A DNA stretch of 64,000 nt, taken from Branchiostoma floridae (lineage: Eukaryota; Chordata; Leptocardii; Amphioxiformes; Branchiostomatidae). Shown here piece by piece: positions 24,361 through 36,421 of the stretch. The stretch lies in NCBI RefSeq assembly GCF_000003815.2, contig NC_049990.1:5864635-5928634 (forward strand), read 5' to 3'. Every line of letters begins with the position of its first letter. Positions within the stretch are counted from its first letter, which is position 1. The translations under genes and the position numbers were made by a program. Under the pieces are notes generated by a model. It had not been told where the DNA came from. It worked only from the letters and a program-made list of their open reading frames with translations, and did not search any database.

Positions 24361-24525
24361 CAGATGTTACAACGACTCTAGATCTCTTCTCCATCTTCAT
24401 GTCTACCTTTTCTGCCAAACAACCAGGTCTAGGGACTAGGTTACCTGGTAGGTAGTTAGGTATGAGAACTACTTTTAAAATGCATAGAATGTTGAAAAGC
24501 AATTCTTAAAGCCCTGAAAAAACAG

Positions 24526-24870
24526 TAACTTTGTGACAAAACGACTTGTTGAAATTGCTACCTTTCTATCTATTCCACCATGTCTGCACCACTTTTAAGC
24601 TAGTCCTACGTGTATAAATATGTCCTTTGTACGTGAGCGCAGAGATGCTGGACCAGCTCTTTGCCCTACAGATGATTAGGTACATTAACTTTGTGATCAA
24701 ATGACTTGTTGAAAACACTACCTTTCTGTCAATTCCATCAAGTCACGCAATGCTTTTTAGCTAGTGCTATATATATGTACTTTGTACGTGAGAACAGAAA
24801 GGCTAGAGAAGCTCTATGCCCTATATAGATGATTGGGTACATTAACTTTGTGACCAAACTACTTGTTGGT
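24526..24870. repeat. Tandem repeat, unit ~160 bp, 2.2 copies
   Basis: Units at 24526-24685 and 24686-24842, with a partial one from 24843. Each starts TAACTTTGTGA.CAAA and shares CTACTTGTTG-like, CTACCTTTCT.TC.ATTCCA, and TTTGTACGTGAG..CAGA blocks. It lies just upstream of the HS6ST C-terminal exon, so in its intron. Confidence 0.8.
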
Positions 24871-25262
24871 CCCTAAGGCTGTTAGGCAAAAGTCGTCTAT
24901 CACGGAACTGGCCTGACTTGTCCTTAAAATCCAGGACAAGGCGGAATAATGCGCCGTCATAAAAGACGCCATAAATCTCGGCGCCAGCTTGTCAGGATAA
25001 AAATGGAAGTACTCCCTTGGGTATTCTCCATTTAAGCCCCAGTATTAAGAGACGGTAGTGTCCTTTCATGCCTGTATATACGCCAGTCACAATCACTTAT
25101 GTCCAATATCTACGGCTAAGTGCTGGCCGTGTAAACATTAAAGGGAGTGCTGACTTTGCCTTTTTCTAATTATTGATGCAACAAAGATGCTCTTAAAACT
25201 GTTAAGTTTATGACAGAGGTTGTCTGAAAAGGCAGCACTCAAATGGAGGACATCATATAACA

Positions 25263-25676
25263 AGGCTGTGTCCAACATGCCATGATAATATTGAAAATGA
25301 ATCCCACTTTATAATGGATTGTCCAACTTATGATAGAGAGAGACAAAAAATGTTACAGTCTATTAAATGCAAATCTGATACTATGTTACCACCTACCAAG
25401 ACAGAAATGTTCAATATTTTACTATCATGTCCTGCTGATATATCTGCCTATGTCGGTCAATTTATATATAACTCATTTAAAAAAACGTGACGATATTATA
25501 CTATCATGAACCAGCACATAATGATAGCCTGATTGTAAATATTATATACCATGTGTAAAATAGATTAGTCTCTTAGATTTTTAGATACTAGTAATTCATG
25601 TAGTGTTCTGTTCTGTATGTATTGTATGTACCAAACACTGTATCCTCTACAGTTGTCGTGCAATAAAGTTCTTCTT
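25263..25676 (+). mobile_element. LINE 3' end with CCHC-type C-terminal motif
   Basis: The frame from 25263 reads RLCPTCHDNIENESHFIMDC followed by P.YDRER, the Cys-Cys-His-Cys motif found after the reverse transcriptase domain in several non-LTR retrotransposon families. It continues to a degenerate ...YVGQFIYNSFKK end with a stop near 25490. A 3' UTR follows and closes with GCAATAAAGTTCTTCTTCT. The RT domain itself is missing (5' truncation). One homopolymer A seems to shift the last few codons. Confidence 0.75.
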
Positions 25677-26759
25677 CTATAACAAGGCTGTCACCAGTTT
25701 TAACTCTTTTTCCACTCCACTTATTGTTTGGGAGCCCATATTGTTAATTTTCAATGTGAAATTAAGGTAATTTTAAGCTTATGAAAATGCATTATCATTG
25801 ATTAACTAACGACAACCTGTTTGTACGTATAATGACAACCACAGACAACATTGTACAACAAAAACTCTGTGAGTTTGTATACACATGTTTTAAGAAAAGG
25901 TAAGAGGCATGTAAACGTTAGATATAGTGATTGCATAGCTTAAGATGTATTGTTTATTCAACTGTAATCCTACATGTAATACTTCTTAGTCTTTAAAGTA
26001 TCCCATCATGGGATTTGCTGCATTTAGCCCACATGGGCAGGAACATGCAAATAAAGATCATCATTGATTTTATATTATGAAGTCCAAATATTTTGGAGGG
26101 ACACGGTGAAATTTTTCCAGTCCCAAGAAGAAACTTTCCATCTGGAGGTGAGGAGCACATCATAATCTGATATATACCCCATTGAGTGTAAAATATTCGT
26201 GTAATAGCACCCTTTTGGAGCATTACGGTAGGTGCGTGTATGGGTATGATTCTGATCCAGATACAAGCCCTGTGACCATTATCATTATGAAGACAAATGT
26301 AGTGGAGAAATGCCATTGCTGCAAATTGCCATAATAGCTTTATAGAAGATGTAACTGTGGCATCCTGTGATCAATCAATCTAAAAGCTACCACATGAGCC
26401 ATGTCCTCGTACTAGTTTGGTTAATGTTTATTTCTCAACTTTTAATGTACTGGTGAGTAGAAAAACATTTTCTCCAACTGTTGGTGACAAAATATGAGAC
26501 TTCTGGCGTAGAATCATACATCATAAATGGTACCAGTATAACTTTTTAAATTTTTTTCTCAAGAAACAAAACCAAGAAATAAAACTGGTGTGGCCTGATA
26601 TGTTATCTTTAATACGATAATCTAAGGTGTAGGTCTCTCTCTCTCAACAAGAAATAAAAGAAGAATTAAAAGAACACACCAGCAACAACAATATGCTTTT
26701 TCTATCAGGAAAACCCAGAAATAAAATCGATGTGGCCTAACACAAGGGCTTATGATAAG

Positions 26760-26869
26760 GTATCTTTAGTACAAGGCGAAGGTCATATCTATGTCCCTAT
26801 AATATATGTTTTCTGCTTGCTGAAGTGCAGCATAATGTCTTTTCTCCAGGTTAAAATCAATGGCTACAT
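26760..26869 (+). repeat. Local duplicated segment, copy 1
   Basis: Matches 30071-30183: ATCTTTA.TACAA, AAGG(C/T)G(A/T)A(A/G)G, TTTTCTGCTTGC.GAAGTG, CATAATGTCT..TCTCCAG, GTTAAAATCAATGGCTACA. A weaker third copy starts near 26600. The TCTCCAG/GTTAAAATC junction resembles an acceptor site but no coding frame follows. Confidence 0.65.
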
Positions 26870-27254
26870 CCATTACTGTTTTTTTACACCCTATATATGG
26901 CCATCTTTGGTCAGTATTGACCATGGTGAAATCTTAATTCATATCAGCCCTACAGCTTTGGCTATATATAATAGCTATACATTCCTATATGAGAATATAC
27001 ATTTATAACAGTCTATGCCACATAGGGCATATCTGCAAGCTGACTCCGGTTTGTTTCAAAGTTCTTTTCTCTGGATCTGCTTTCTTCGGCGCTGCACTTT
27101 AGTCTGCCTTCTTCTGAATTTGGTTACCCGGACAGTGTGAATCTCCCATACTCCAGTCAATATTGAGAGAGTTCAAAGTTCCCTTCATTCCAATAATCAC
27201 AATCATAAGTCACATTTACTCATGGACAATCATCTTGCTTGGCTACATTATATA

Positions 27255-27460
27255 CTGTAAATGCAGAAATGTTTGTGGTGGTTTTATGTTCGCGGTTTTC
27301 TCGAGGCAGTCTTACTGCAACTTAAAACCACCGTAAACATTATTCCATTACAGTATGTGACTACAGTGCATGACACTACCGCTAACTTAAAACCACCGCT
27401 AACACTCCACTTTCCTGCTAACGCAAAATTAAATCCCCGCGAACTTAAATGCATTTACAG
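27255..27460. mobile_element. TA-flanked palindromic MITE, CTGTAAATGCAG family, copy 1
   Basis: 206 bp with terminal inverted repeats CTGTAAATGCAGAAATGTTT...and ...TTAAATGCATTTACAG, flanked by TA on both sides (27253-27254, 27461-27462). Internal blocks GGTGGTTTTA, CTTAAAACCACCG and GACTACAGTGCATG.C are shared with the other copies. The TA duplication suggests Tc1/mariner-type mobilisation. There is no coding capacity. Confidence 0.85.
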
Positions 27461-27758
27461 TAAGCTGTCAAAGTTGCTCAATTTCACATTTCACCTGTCA
27501 ATGAGCTTAAGACATGAAATTTGAAGTGGACAAAAGGTAACTTGTCGGTAAGACCCCTTAAATGTCAGCCATGTCTACTGGAGGGGAAACGTTGACTTTG
27601 TGCCAAACAATATACGAGTAGTCAAGTAGGAAACTTCAAATAACAGTTACTGTAGCTGTGCAACAATGAACACAATAAAGTCAGCTGTAAATTCTTCAGC
27701 ACGATCAAAAGAAACAAAACTACAAAAAAGTAGTATTTCTAATGACTGGAAGTAGCAT

Positions 27759-27816
27759 CAACCATACATTGTACCCTGTGCGATTGTTGAGCAATAAACT
27801 CATTCATTCATTCAAC
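27759..27816 (+). mobile_element. LINE-like 3' tail fragment
   Basis: ATACATTGTACCCTGTGCGA, then TTGTTGAGCAATAAAC and (TCAT)n. Same layout as the tails at 3525 and 25676. Confidence 0.5.
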
Positions 27817-27948
27817 TTTCAGCTAATTCTGCCAGGCACTCAAGGCCTAAAACAGTAATATATAATCAACACCTGGATACCTTAAGTGTGCATGCTTAGG
27901 TATTACAAAATATGCTGCATCTCTGCATTTTTACCACTCTGTTAATGT

Positions 27949-28163
27949 GGCGGCACTCTCACCCCACTTGCCTCAAGCTTGTGTCACTGCGGGATTCGTT
28001 CACTGCGTCACTGTTTTGTTATTTTCTCTGATTTTTATAATCTAGATATTGTGTAATACGTAAAAGTATGACTTAGAAGACAACAAAATGCACAAAAACT
28101 AAGAAAATTTGTTCTTTATCACTGAAATTTGTTGAGTATCTTTCGAACCCTGCAGTGACGCAG
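27949..28163 (+). repeat. Dispersed repeat, copy 2 of the 9.75 kb pair
   Basis: Clear match to 9749-9930. Near its ends it carries TTCACTGCGTCACTG and, inverted, CAGTGACGCAG, which hints at terminal inverted repeats and a transposon origin. Confidence 0.65.
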
Positions 28164-28919
28164 AATGATGAGAGATGACGTCGGATGCCAGATGTGCTCA
28201 CCGGCGAAGTTTAATGCTAGTAGGTCACAGTATCCAATCTTGTTCATCCACCAGAAAATTGTTAATTTTCCACCTGAGCCTTCTATAAGGGTGTCTCAGT
28301 TACTCATCTGTCAAAATTAGACAGATGTCGCTGACTTCATGGGTGTAAATGTACCCAAGAAGCTGCATATACTTGACTTCATGTGTGTAAACGAACCCCA
28401 GAAGCTGTATATGCTTGACTTTATGAGGTGGATGCACTTGGAGATATCTGCCATGATTCAGTGGTTTTTCTTATCAAGAAATCTGCTTCAAGGTAAAGAG
28501 CCTGTATCTGTATGTACATTGCCAGCATAACGGCCCTTCAGGAAAACACATCAGCTTTGCAGGCACGCAGCATGGCAGCAGTTCTGTAGCTGTATCTATG
28601 CAGCCAGTATAACCTACATGAAATAACATGATTTTCCATTGATGCAAAAGAGTAGTGATGGATGTCACTCAAAACATCCGGAAGTAATTGCTGTACCTTA
28701 TGGTTTGTCTTTAAAGGATGATAACTTATTTATGGGATGACAGAAACTTATAGATTCGACCCTACTTAACTCACTTTTCCCTTTAAGAATAATACAGTGC
28801 ACACATAATGTGTTATTCTGTTCTGTAACCATAAAACTTAAAAAGTGCAAACTTTAAGAACATCCTTCAATTCAGCACCACGGACAAGTAACCAGTTTTT
28901 TTGATAACAAGTAGTTTTT

Positions 28920-29580
28920 TTTGCTGTGTTCTGAGTTTGCAGTTAAAGCAATTACTGTAAATGCAGGAACTTTCGCGGTGGTTTAATGGGATTTTCACGG
29001 TTTTCGCGGTGGCCGCTTTACCGCAAACTTAAAATCACCGCAAGCATTTTTCGATGGCAGTAAGAGACAACAGTGCATGGTGCTACCGTGAACTTAAAAC
29101 CACCGCGAAAAGTCATTTTTCCCTCTACCACGAAATTAAATCCCAGCAAACTTAAATGCATTTACAGTATGTAGTACAATTTAGTAGCAATACAAAGGAA
29201 ATACATATTTGATATTGAATGTTAGAACTGACGTCTCTTGTTAGTAACAGTATGAGCTAGAAGAGGGGTGGGGTTCAGAGGATACTCTGGAGAAATGTTG
29301 TTACAAATATCTTCTGCTAGCTGCTTGGCTACTTATATGTGTTCATTGATTTTCTTATGCTGTGTTTTAAGTTTGAAGTTAAAGCAGTTCTGTAGTATAA
29401 TCTAGTAGCAATAGAAAGGGGAATCATATTGGATAATGCTAGAACTGGCATCTCTTGTTAGCAAGAGTATGAGCTAGAAGAGGGAGGGAGGGGGGATTTT
29501 CTGAGAATGCTCTGGAGAAATGTTGTTACAAATATCTTCAGCTAGCTGCCTGGCTACTTCTATGTGTTCATTGATTTTCT
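28920..29580. repeat. Two-copy tandem duplication; first unit contains a MITE
   Basis: Unit 1 (28920-29353) and unit 2 (29354-29580) share TGCTGTGTT.T.AGTTTG.AGTTAAAGCA, AGTAGCAATA.AAAGG, TCTTGTTAG.AA.AGTATGAGC, CTCTGGAGAAATGTTGTTAC and GTTCATTGATTTTCT. Apart from a 215-bp MITE insertion in unit 1 the two have almost the same length. Confidence 0.85.
28955..29167. mobile_element. CTGTAAATGCAG-family MITE, copy 2
   Basis: 213 bp, TA on both sides (28953-28954, 29168-29169), ends CTGTAAATGCAGGAACTTTC and GCATTTACAG. Contains TTCGCGGTGG and CTTAAAACCACCGCGAAAA. The neighbouring tandem unit lacks it, giving an empty-site comparison. Confidence 0.88.
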
Positions 29581-30070
29581 ACACTCTCCACACACTGTCT
29601 GCTGTCTCCAGGCACACCAGGACACGGTTGGCTTCTGTACTTCATCACGTTGTGATTGTGATCAGTAAGCCCAGGAGTTTCCCTGTCTGTACAATACCGG
29701 TACAAGTCCATTACGGTGTACTCGAAAAAGCAATTTCCTCTTTAATGTCAACATACTGGTACACAATATCTCAAGGCCACGAAAACCAACTCTGGCGCAA
29801 AGGTATCAGAAGGAGCTTTGGTACATTCTGTGTCTTTTTCAAGGCAGGGGGAGGCCTTGAAGGTGCATGTGTGGTTGGGAAATCGATTCCCCTACGTATT
29901 TCCTTGTGGTTGGGAAATGGACTCCAGTCTGTATTTCCCTGTCCACATACCTTGTACTAAGAACATCCATTACCATCTTCTTACTGCAAATTTATCTATT
30001 TTCACAAGGACTTTATTGATAGGCATGATTGATAAGCAGGCTTTTGCACAATTGCAGTGTTTTACACTCG

Positions 30071-30183
30071 CATCTTTAATACAATAGTCCAAGGTGTAAG
30101 CCTTATTTATGGCCGTTATCTTTTCTGCTTGCCGAAGTGTGACACATAATGTCTCCTCTCCAGGTTAAAATCAATGGCTACAA
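30071..30183 (+). repeat. Local duplicated segment, copy 2
   Basis: Partner of 26760-26869, 3.3 kb away in the same orientation. Confidence 0.65.
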
Positions 30184-30226
30184 CTCTTAGAACAATGGTT
30201 ATTACCCACCAAGACTGCAAGGCTCA

Positions 30227-31051
30227 TGCCTGTAGTATCCCTTAAAACAATTCTGTAGTACAGTTAGTAGTGATACAATGGAAATATATTTCCTGTAATG
30301 ATTTTGCAGTGCAGTAAAGGAACTATAAAAACAAACAAACTGTGCAAATATTTCAAGGTTTACAGTTTCTGCAATATGTTCCCTGTTTGCTTTACCTCAG
30401 ATGACACAACCACACGAAAACTTTCAACATCATCAATCAGAAAGACTGATGAGGACAAACCTAAAAAGAAATGTTACCAAGTTTAGACTTCTTCGCCTGG
30501 AGAATAATACAAGTTCTTCTGATGATCCTGACCTTTTCAAGCACAAACTGATCAAGGTTACAAGTCAAGGATAGTTTTGTACTCAGCAAGGTTGTTTCAA
30601 AGACATAAGGCAATTATTTCTTGAAAGACTCTGATGCCTACAGTATCCCTTGAAACAATTTTGTAGTACAGTTAGTAGTGATATGATGGAAACACATATT
30701 TCCTGTAATGATTTTGCAATGCAGTGGAGAAACCAAAAAAAAACAGTACAAATATTTTTTAAGGTTTACAGTATGCTCATAATATCTTTCTCCCTTGTTT
30801 CACCTCGCATGACACAACCACACAAAATAAAACTTTCAATATCATCACTCAAAAAGATTGATGAGGACAAACCTAGTAAAAAATTAAAGAAATGTTACCA
30901 AGTTTAGCCGTCTTCACCTGGGGAACGATGTAAGTTCCTCTGATGATACTGACCTTTTCAAGCACAAACTGATCAAGGTTACAAGTCAAGGATAGTTTTG
31001 TGCACGGCAAGGTTGTTTCAAAGACACGAAGCAATGATTTCTTGAGAGACT
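30227..31051. repeat. Two-copy tandem duplication, unit ~408 bp
   Basis: Units 30227-30634 and 30635-31051 align along their whole length: AGTATCCCTT.AAACAATT, TTTCCTGTAATGATTTTGCA, AAGGTTTACAGT, GATGAGGACAAACCTA, GAAATGTTACCAAGTTTAG, CTTTTCAAGCACAAACTGAT. The small frames ending ...KKCYQV in both units arise from the repeat. Confidence 0.9.
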
Positions 31052-33903
31052 TGCGGGTACAAGCAGTGATCGATCCGCCAAGCTGCGAACAATCTACTAC
31101 ACTATACGGTGATAAGCTAGACAGATAGGAACGCTGCATTGGTCTTTACTGTGCCCTTAGCCTTTGCCTTGTTTTCCATTAAAAGACAATCTATCTTATC
31201 TTGGTTGGGCGCTCTTCAAGAGACTGATAGATACACAAGTGTTAATGTATCAAACAGGGCGAGTTCTCACAAACTTGTTACCGGAACATAATTGAGAGAG
31301 CAGGCACAACAACCTTCAAACTCAATGGCTTGGTTTGGTTTTATTCAGAAGTTTTCCTTCCTAAGGAGTTCAACCAGAATGAAATTCTGATGCAAAAAAT
31401 GAGTATCTTATAAGTGATACTCAGCAAAAAAACAAAAACGTCTTGAATATGTTATGATATAAGTGCCAGGGGAGGGGAGGGTGACAAAAGAATATCTTTT
31501 AGATAGCATCTTCTGTGTTTCAAGTTTGATAAGGCATACAGTGTGCATTACTGACACACTCCTCCACCTAGAAGCTGCAGCTCTTGAGTGGCCGGTGAGC
31601 AACCAAATATTTTTTGACAGGTCGCTAAACGAATCCAACAGAGAAAGAATAAATCTTTATGAATATTTATGTGTTCTTTGTGCTTTATGCTACAGTTTTC
31701 ATAGTGCATCATATCCAAATTACAGAAGTCAAAGGTCACAAATCCAAGTTTGGTTGCTGGATTGTCACCCAGTGATCTAGCGTCTTGTGAACAGGGCCTT
31801 GCAGATGAATATGCCTTGTTCATGGTGTTAGGATTTTTAGTGGAGAGGTCACTGCAATACATGTACATGGAAGCGTAAACCAGCCTGAATGTCTACAGTA
31901 CCAAGTATAACTATAATACAGTATATTTGAGATTTAACTTTTGAGTCTGTGTGCTACATGTACTGCATGCAGCTTGCTCCGTGGGGATCTGAGGCTTATG
32001 GAAACCAGTCGGCTACGCAACTGTTTTGTGTAGATACTGTTCTTGTGATCCTTGCACGGTGTTATGTACAGTCAGTAAAAGCTTTTACTTCAAAGTCCTA
32101 GCTTGGTATTTGAAGCATAGTGTGCTGGATCGATATGAAAAATGCAATGTGTATGTGTGTGGATAGCTGGGAGCATGGAATGAGTTGGATTCAGTGTTAA
32201 ACAACAAATCAAATGCTTACGTATTGGGATTTCTCACGTTTTTCTTACAGGTTTACAATGGGAAAACTCTGCAAAGACTTCATTGTGATAAAACATGTCT
32301 TTGTTGGGGAATGTAACAGGGAGTAGTATGATCTGCAGCAGTAGTAAAAAGAATCACTTGTTGTCCATAGAATACCCATTTTGCACCTGTTGGCCATGTT
32401 TACATCCCATAAGTTTCAACATCAGGTAATAAATGGCCTGTAACTCAATGGCCTTTCCATTCTTAACGACACCTCTCTTCACAAAAGATGGCCATTACAA
32501 TCACAACCTAATGTCCTAATGCCACTCATAGCCTTGCATATGAATACCAACATATGAGAGACACTTGCAGTAAAGATAATACAATGGAGACAGGAACGAA
32601 TGTGGTAGAAAGCCACAAAGTCAGTGAAAAAGTCAAAGGAGAAGATGTAAAAGAACAAAACAAAAGAATCTATTGTTCCTAACGGGTATACCATATTCTG
32701 TTTGTTCAGTCATTTGTTCAACCTTCCTGACCACTTAGATTCCATAGCAAAGGCAAATCTTTTTTTTGCACTTTCAAACCAGTTTTTAGGTTCCCAGAGG
32801 ATGTCATCCATACAGTATTTACATGTAATCAAATCAACATTGATGGCCTAATAGTAAACTTAACTGCTGTCAAGTACAAATATGACATGATCTATCAATT
32901 GCACAGGTGTGCTGAACGGAAAGTGATGAGCGCATTACTATCAAGAGAACTGAACACCTCGAGCTGGCCATTCGATGTCTTCTGGTTTCAGTTTCCAGAG
33001 ACATATTCAGGCTTTATGTCCCATGCACAAAGACTCCTTCCCAAAGCGACCAAAAAAAATCAATACAGAAGGCAGAAAGTCCATCATGGTTTCCCTTGAA
33101 GACCGGTGGAAAAAGATTGCATGCAGTTTCTACTGATAAACTTTGGTCTTGCCCTTCAACTACAACACATGTACAGAGGCTTCTCACAAGTGCAGTCGAG
33201 CATAGAGGGCCCTTATACTGTAATTTGTATTCCCAGTGTCATGTGTTTCAACCAAAATAGGGTGTTTTCTGTTGTTTTGCAACAAGGGCAAAAAATGCCG
33301 GCTTTCATAAAATTTTGCCCTCAAAAGGCAGGAAATGCTGTTAAACTTTATAATGGTTAGTATTTTAAGATATTCAGGTAGGAATGCCCCTATACCATTC
33401 TATAAAGCTCATGCTAAGATTACTCCTATGCTGTAAAAAAAAACCTGGAGAGAATCTTAAAACAGATTCATACATACACAATAGCACCGGCACTACGCAA
33501 ATTGGCAAGTGCCAACCGAGTTGTTCAAAAGCAAAGCATCCCTTCGGTACAGTAATGGCTATTCCTGACTGGTTCAAACTTCTAGCAGATGGCACCAACT
33601 GAATACAAATTGGAGCCTCCACGACGCACTTCCAAGCTCCGAGTTCATAAACCCCTATTAAGAAATGTGGGGCACAACGCGAGGGAGGCAGACTTTAGGT
33701 CATGGACTTGGTCCAATGCGTCCAAGGCACCAGGGAACTCATCAGTAAAACCACTGAAGAACTTCACTGGCATGACAATGCCAGGCCAGCAGGCAGGGTG
33801 CTCTTTGATTGCACCGTCAAAGGAATTTGCTGTGATATACTGAGTTCATTATATACATAGCGTGTCTTAAATTACTCTCAGACAATGTGGGAGTCAGCCA
33901 TTT
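31052..33903. other. Non-coding stretch, nothing recognised
   Basis: About 2.8 kb. Frames of 70-106 codons were read; no domain or supported splice structure was identified. Confidence 0.4.
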
Positions 33904-34122
33904 ATTTGTAGTACATAATTTGTTGACATCGTATAAGCTACATTAAATGCTTGATTGGTATAATATATTGTATCTTTGCCAAACACCCAAACTTGAGATT
34001 CGAGAAGTCATTTGTACATGTGTACGATTATGTACATTTTTGTGGTACATAATTTGTTGACAGCGTATTAGCTACATTAATTGCTGGATTGGTATAATAT
34101 ATAGCATCTCTGCCAAGCAGTT
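33904..34122. repeat. Two-copy tandem duplication, unit ~135 bp
   Basis: TTTGT(A/G)GTACATAATTTG, GCGTAT.AGCTACATTAA and GATTGGTATAATATAT occur at 33904 and again at 34039. Confidence 0.8.
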
Positions 34123-34225
34123 TTCAAATATCAAAATGAACTACAAGTAAAATTAGAAGCAATTGGATAGCATAATCCACTAAAATTGTGGACCATCTGT
34201 ACATGAAAATCTACAGTATGGAATA

Positions 34226-34320
34226 CTGTAAAACTTTAAATATTTGTGGTGGCTTTATATTCCTGGTTTTCTTCTTCACAAAGTCATAAAACCACATAGA
34301 TTTGTTTAGTAATGCACTAG
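34226..34320. mobile_element. CTGTAAATGCAG-family MITE, degraded fragment
   Basis: TACTGTAAAACTTTAAATAT then TTGTGGTGGCTTTATATTCC.GGTTTTC and, inverted, CATAAAACCACAT. Only the left half is recognisable. Confidence 0.5.
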
Positions 34321-34831
34321 CACCCTGTATGCCCACTGCAACTTTCAACATCAGTGGTGATCATAAAGGCACCTTTCCAACTGCAACAGAAAAGTCCCAG
34401 CAATGTAGAAATTTGAAATATCACAACGTGTACTAGTATACCAATTTCACCTTATGTACAGCATTACATGACAATGTACATTTCGTACATCATAAGTGAA
34501 TGTCTTAGTCAATATCTTCTACCTTGTGGTCAGGGCTGTCTCTAGGACCAATCCTTCCGTCCCAAGACAGAAATTTGCTTGTTGGGACGGAAAAAAATTC
34601 ATTCAGTCCGTCCCCAAAATTCAAACTTCACGACACGAAATTGAAAACATTTCTTTCCTAGGCTTAAAATGAAAGATTTAACAAGTTGCATATCAGCAAT
34701 ATAGTAGTAAGTACTTAAAAATCAACAAGAAAGTAGATATAGTACAATGCTAAGATGAGCTCCCAAACAATGAGTGGGATGGAAAAAAATCTATTTTGTG
34801 GCTGACAGTGTATGACAGCATGTACATGTGT

Positions 34832-35036
34832 GAAGACTGACAGGATGACGTATGCCGTTAATCCTAGGTAACTGCCCTATCACATCCTGATGTGTACTAT
34901 TGTGAGGAGCAATATCTCCCACCTTGAGGCTGGCTTGGACAGTGTCTGACAGCCTTACAACATATACAGCCTTAAGACTGACAGAATGACGTATACCATT
35001 AATCCTAAGTAACTACCCTCTCACACCCGATGTGGC
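34832..35036. repeat. Two short direct repeats ~139 bp apart
   Basis: AAGACTGACAG(G/A)ATGACGTAT.CC.TTAATCCTA(G/A)GTAACT, CCCT.TCACA.CC and GATGTG occur at 34832-34895 and 34972-35036. Confidence 0.7.
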
Positions 35037-35040
35037 CTAA

Positions 35041-36421
35041 TGTCAAGAATTAGGTCTTCATGCACCGACAGTGACAGCTCTTTGGATATTGCTGAATGCC
35101 GTGCTCAAATACAGGGTAGAAAGATTGAGACATAATCCTCTTGACAGCTCATGTCTCATTCTGAGGTAATGATTATGGTTTTATACCCCACAAAAACGTC
35201 TCTTGTGCATGTCTTCTGGCCATCTTTTGACCGCAGAGTAGTGTCCCACATGCTAACACATGTCCCTACTCAGGTAGGTACATTAATATGGTAGTACATT
35301 CTTTAGGGCTTAAAGCAACGTCACTCAGAAAACACTGGGTTAGAATAGAAAGCACTGTTGAAGCTTCTTCAGACACCATCTAGTAACTGAGAATACATAG
35401 TACATACAAAATTAAATGCATTTTGAACAATTGTCTTTTTTTGGTACTGTATATTGCAAATGTAACAAAAAAAAAACAACTTCTCTTATGCCTGGCAGCT
35501 TTCCATGGTATTGGTGCAGCACTTCTGTGGTACAATTGCAATGAACCAATAGCCACATGTCTTGTACAGTACATATTGTATATCATTCCTGTCATGACTA
35601 GTAGAAGAATAGCTCTTCAGAGTGCTAAACTGAATTGAAATCATTTTTATCACCAAAAAAAACTGTTAGGAGAAGAATTACATGTACATTGCAGTACAAA
35701 TGTACTCTGTGTAAAATGATGGTTTTTCTTTCAAGTAGCCTTCCTTCCGATCTGATTTAATCTAAGTGCCCCTCTGGCTTCCCAACCCCGCCGCTTGATT
35801 GCGCACACTTGTGCACTGATCAATGGAGAGGGAAAGCTACAATTTCCCCTGATGTAGTTACTGGATAATTGCAACCTTTGCCAGACCCCCAATCACCTCA
35901 TAAAGGAGTATCATTCGATGGTTGGAAGAAATAGCCCCCATGTATTGCTAGCGGACAGCTCCATGGTATGACCCGCCTGTTGTAACGTAACACAGCGCAG
36001 TCAATCAGCTCTGATTGTAAGGGAATTGCGCCGAGAAAGGGAAGAGAAATGAGAAGATCAAGGTTTAGGCCAAGTTCATTACTTTTTCCTCTGATGGAAG
36101 ACTGGCTCATACCACGTTTACAACATGATACGCACATGAAACAAATCAGATTTGTAAATCACTGGAGATTAAAAACCGTATCAAATATCTTTTCAAACAG
36201 TAATTCATAAGTTTTTCTCAAAAAGATGCTAGCATCAGTTCTAGCTACAAAGTTGGCAAAAAAAACAAGTAAAAGCATTGAACAGACATAAACCTTAAGA
36301 CAATCAACTATAACTGAATTGAAAAATTGTTATTGTTATTGGGTGGGACGACTATTCCTTTTTTGCAGCCAGGGACTGAACTGCGAGGAGCTTACAATAT
36401 ATAGGTGGGGCTATGTTGTGA
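35041..36421. other. Non-coding stretch, nothing recognised
   Basis: No supported gene or repeat. Confidence 0.4.
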
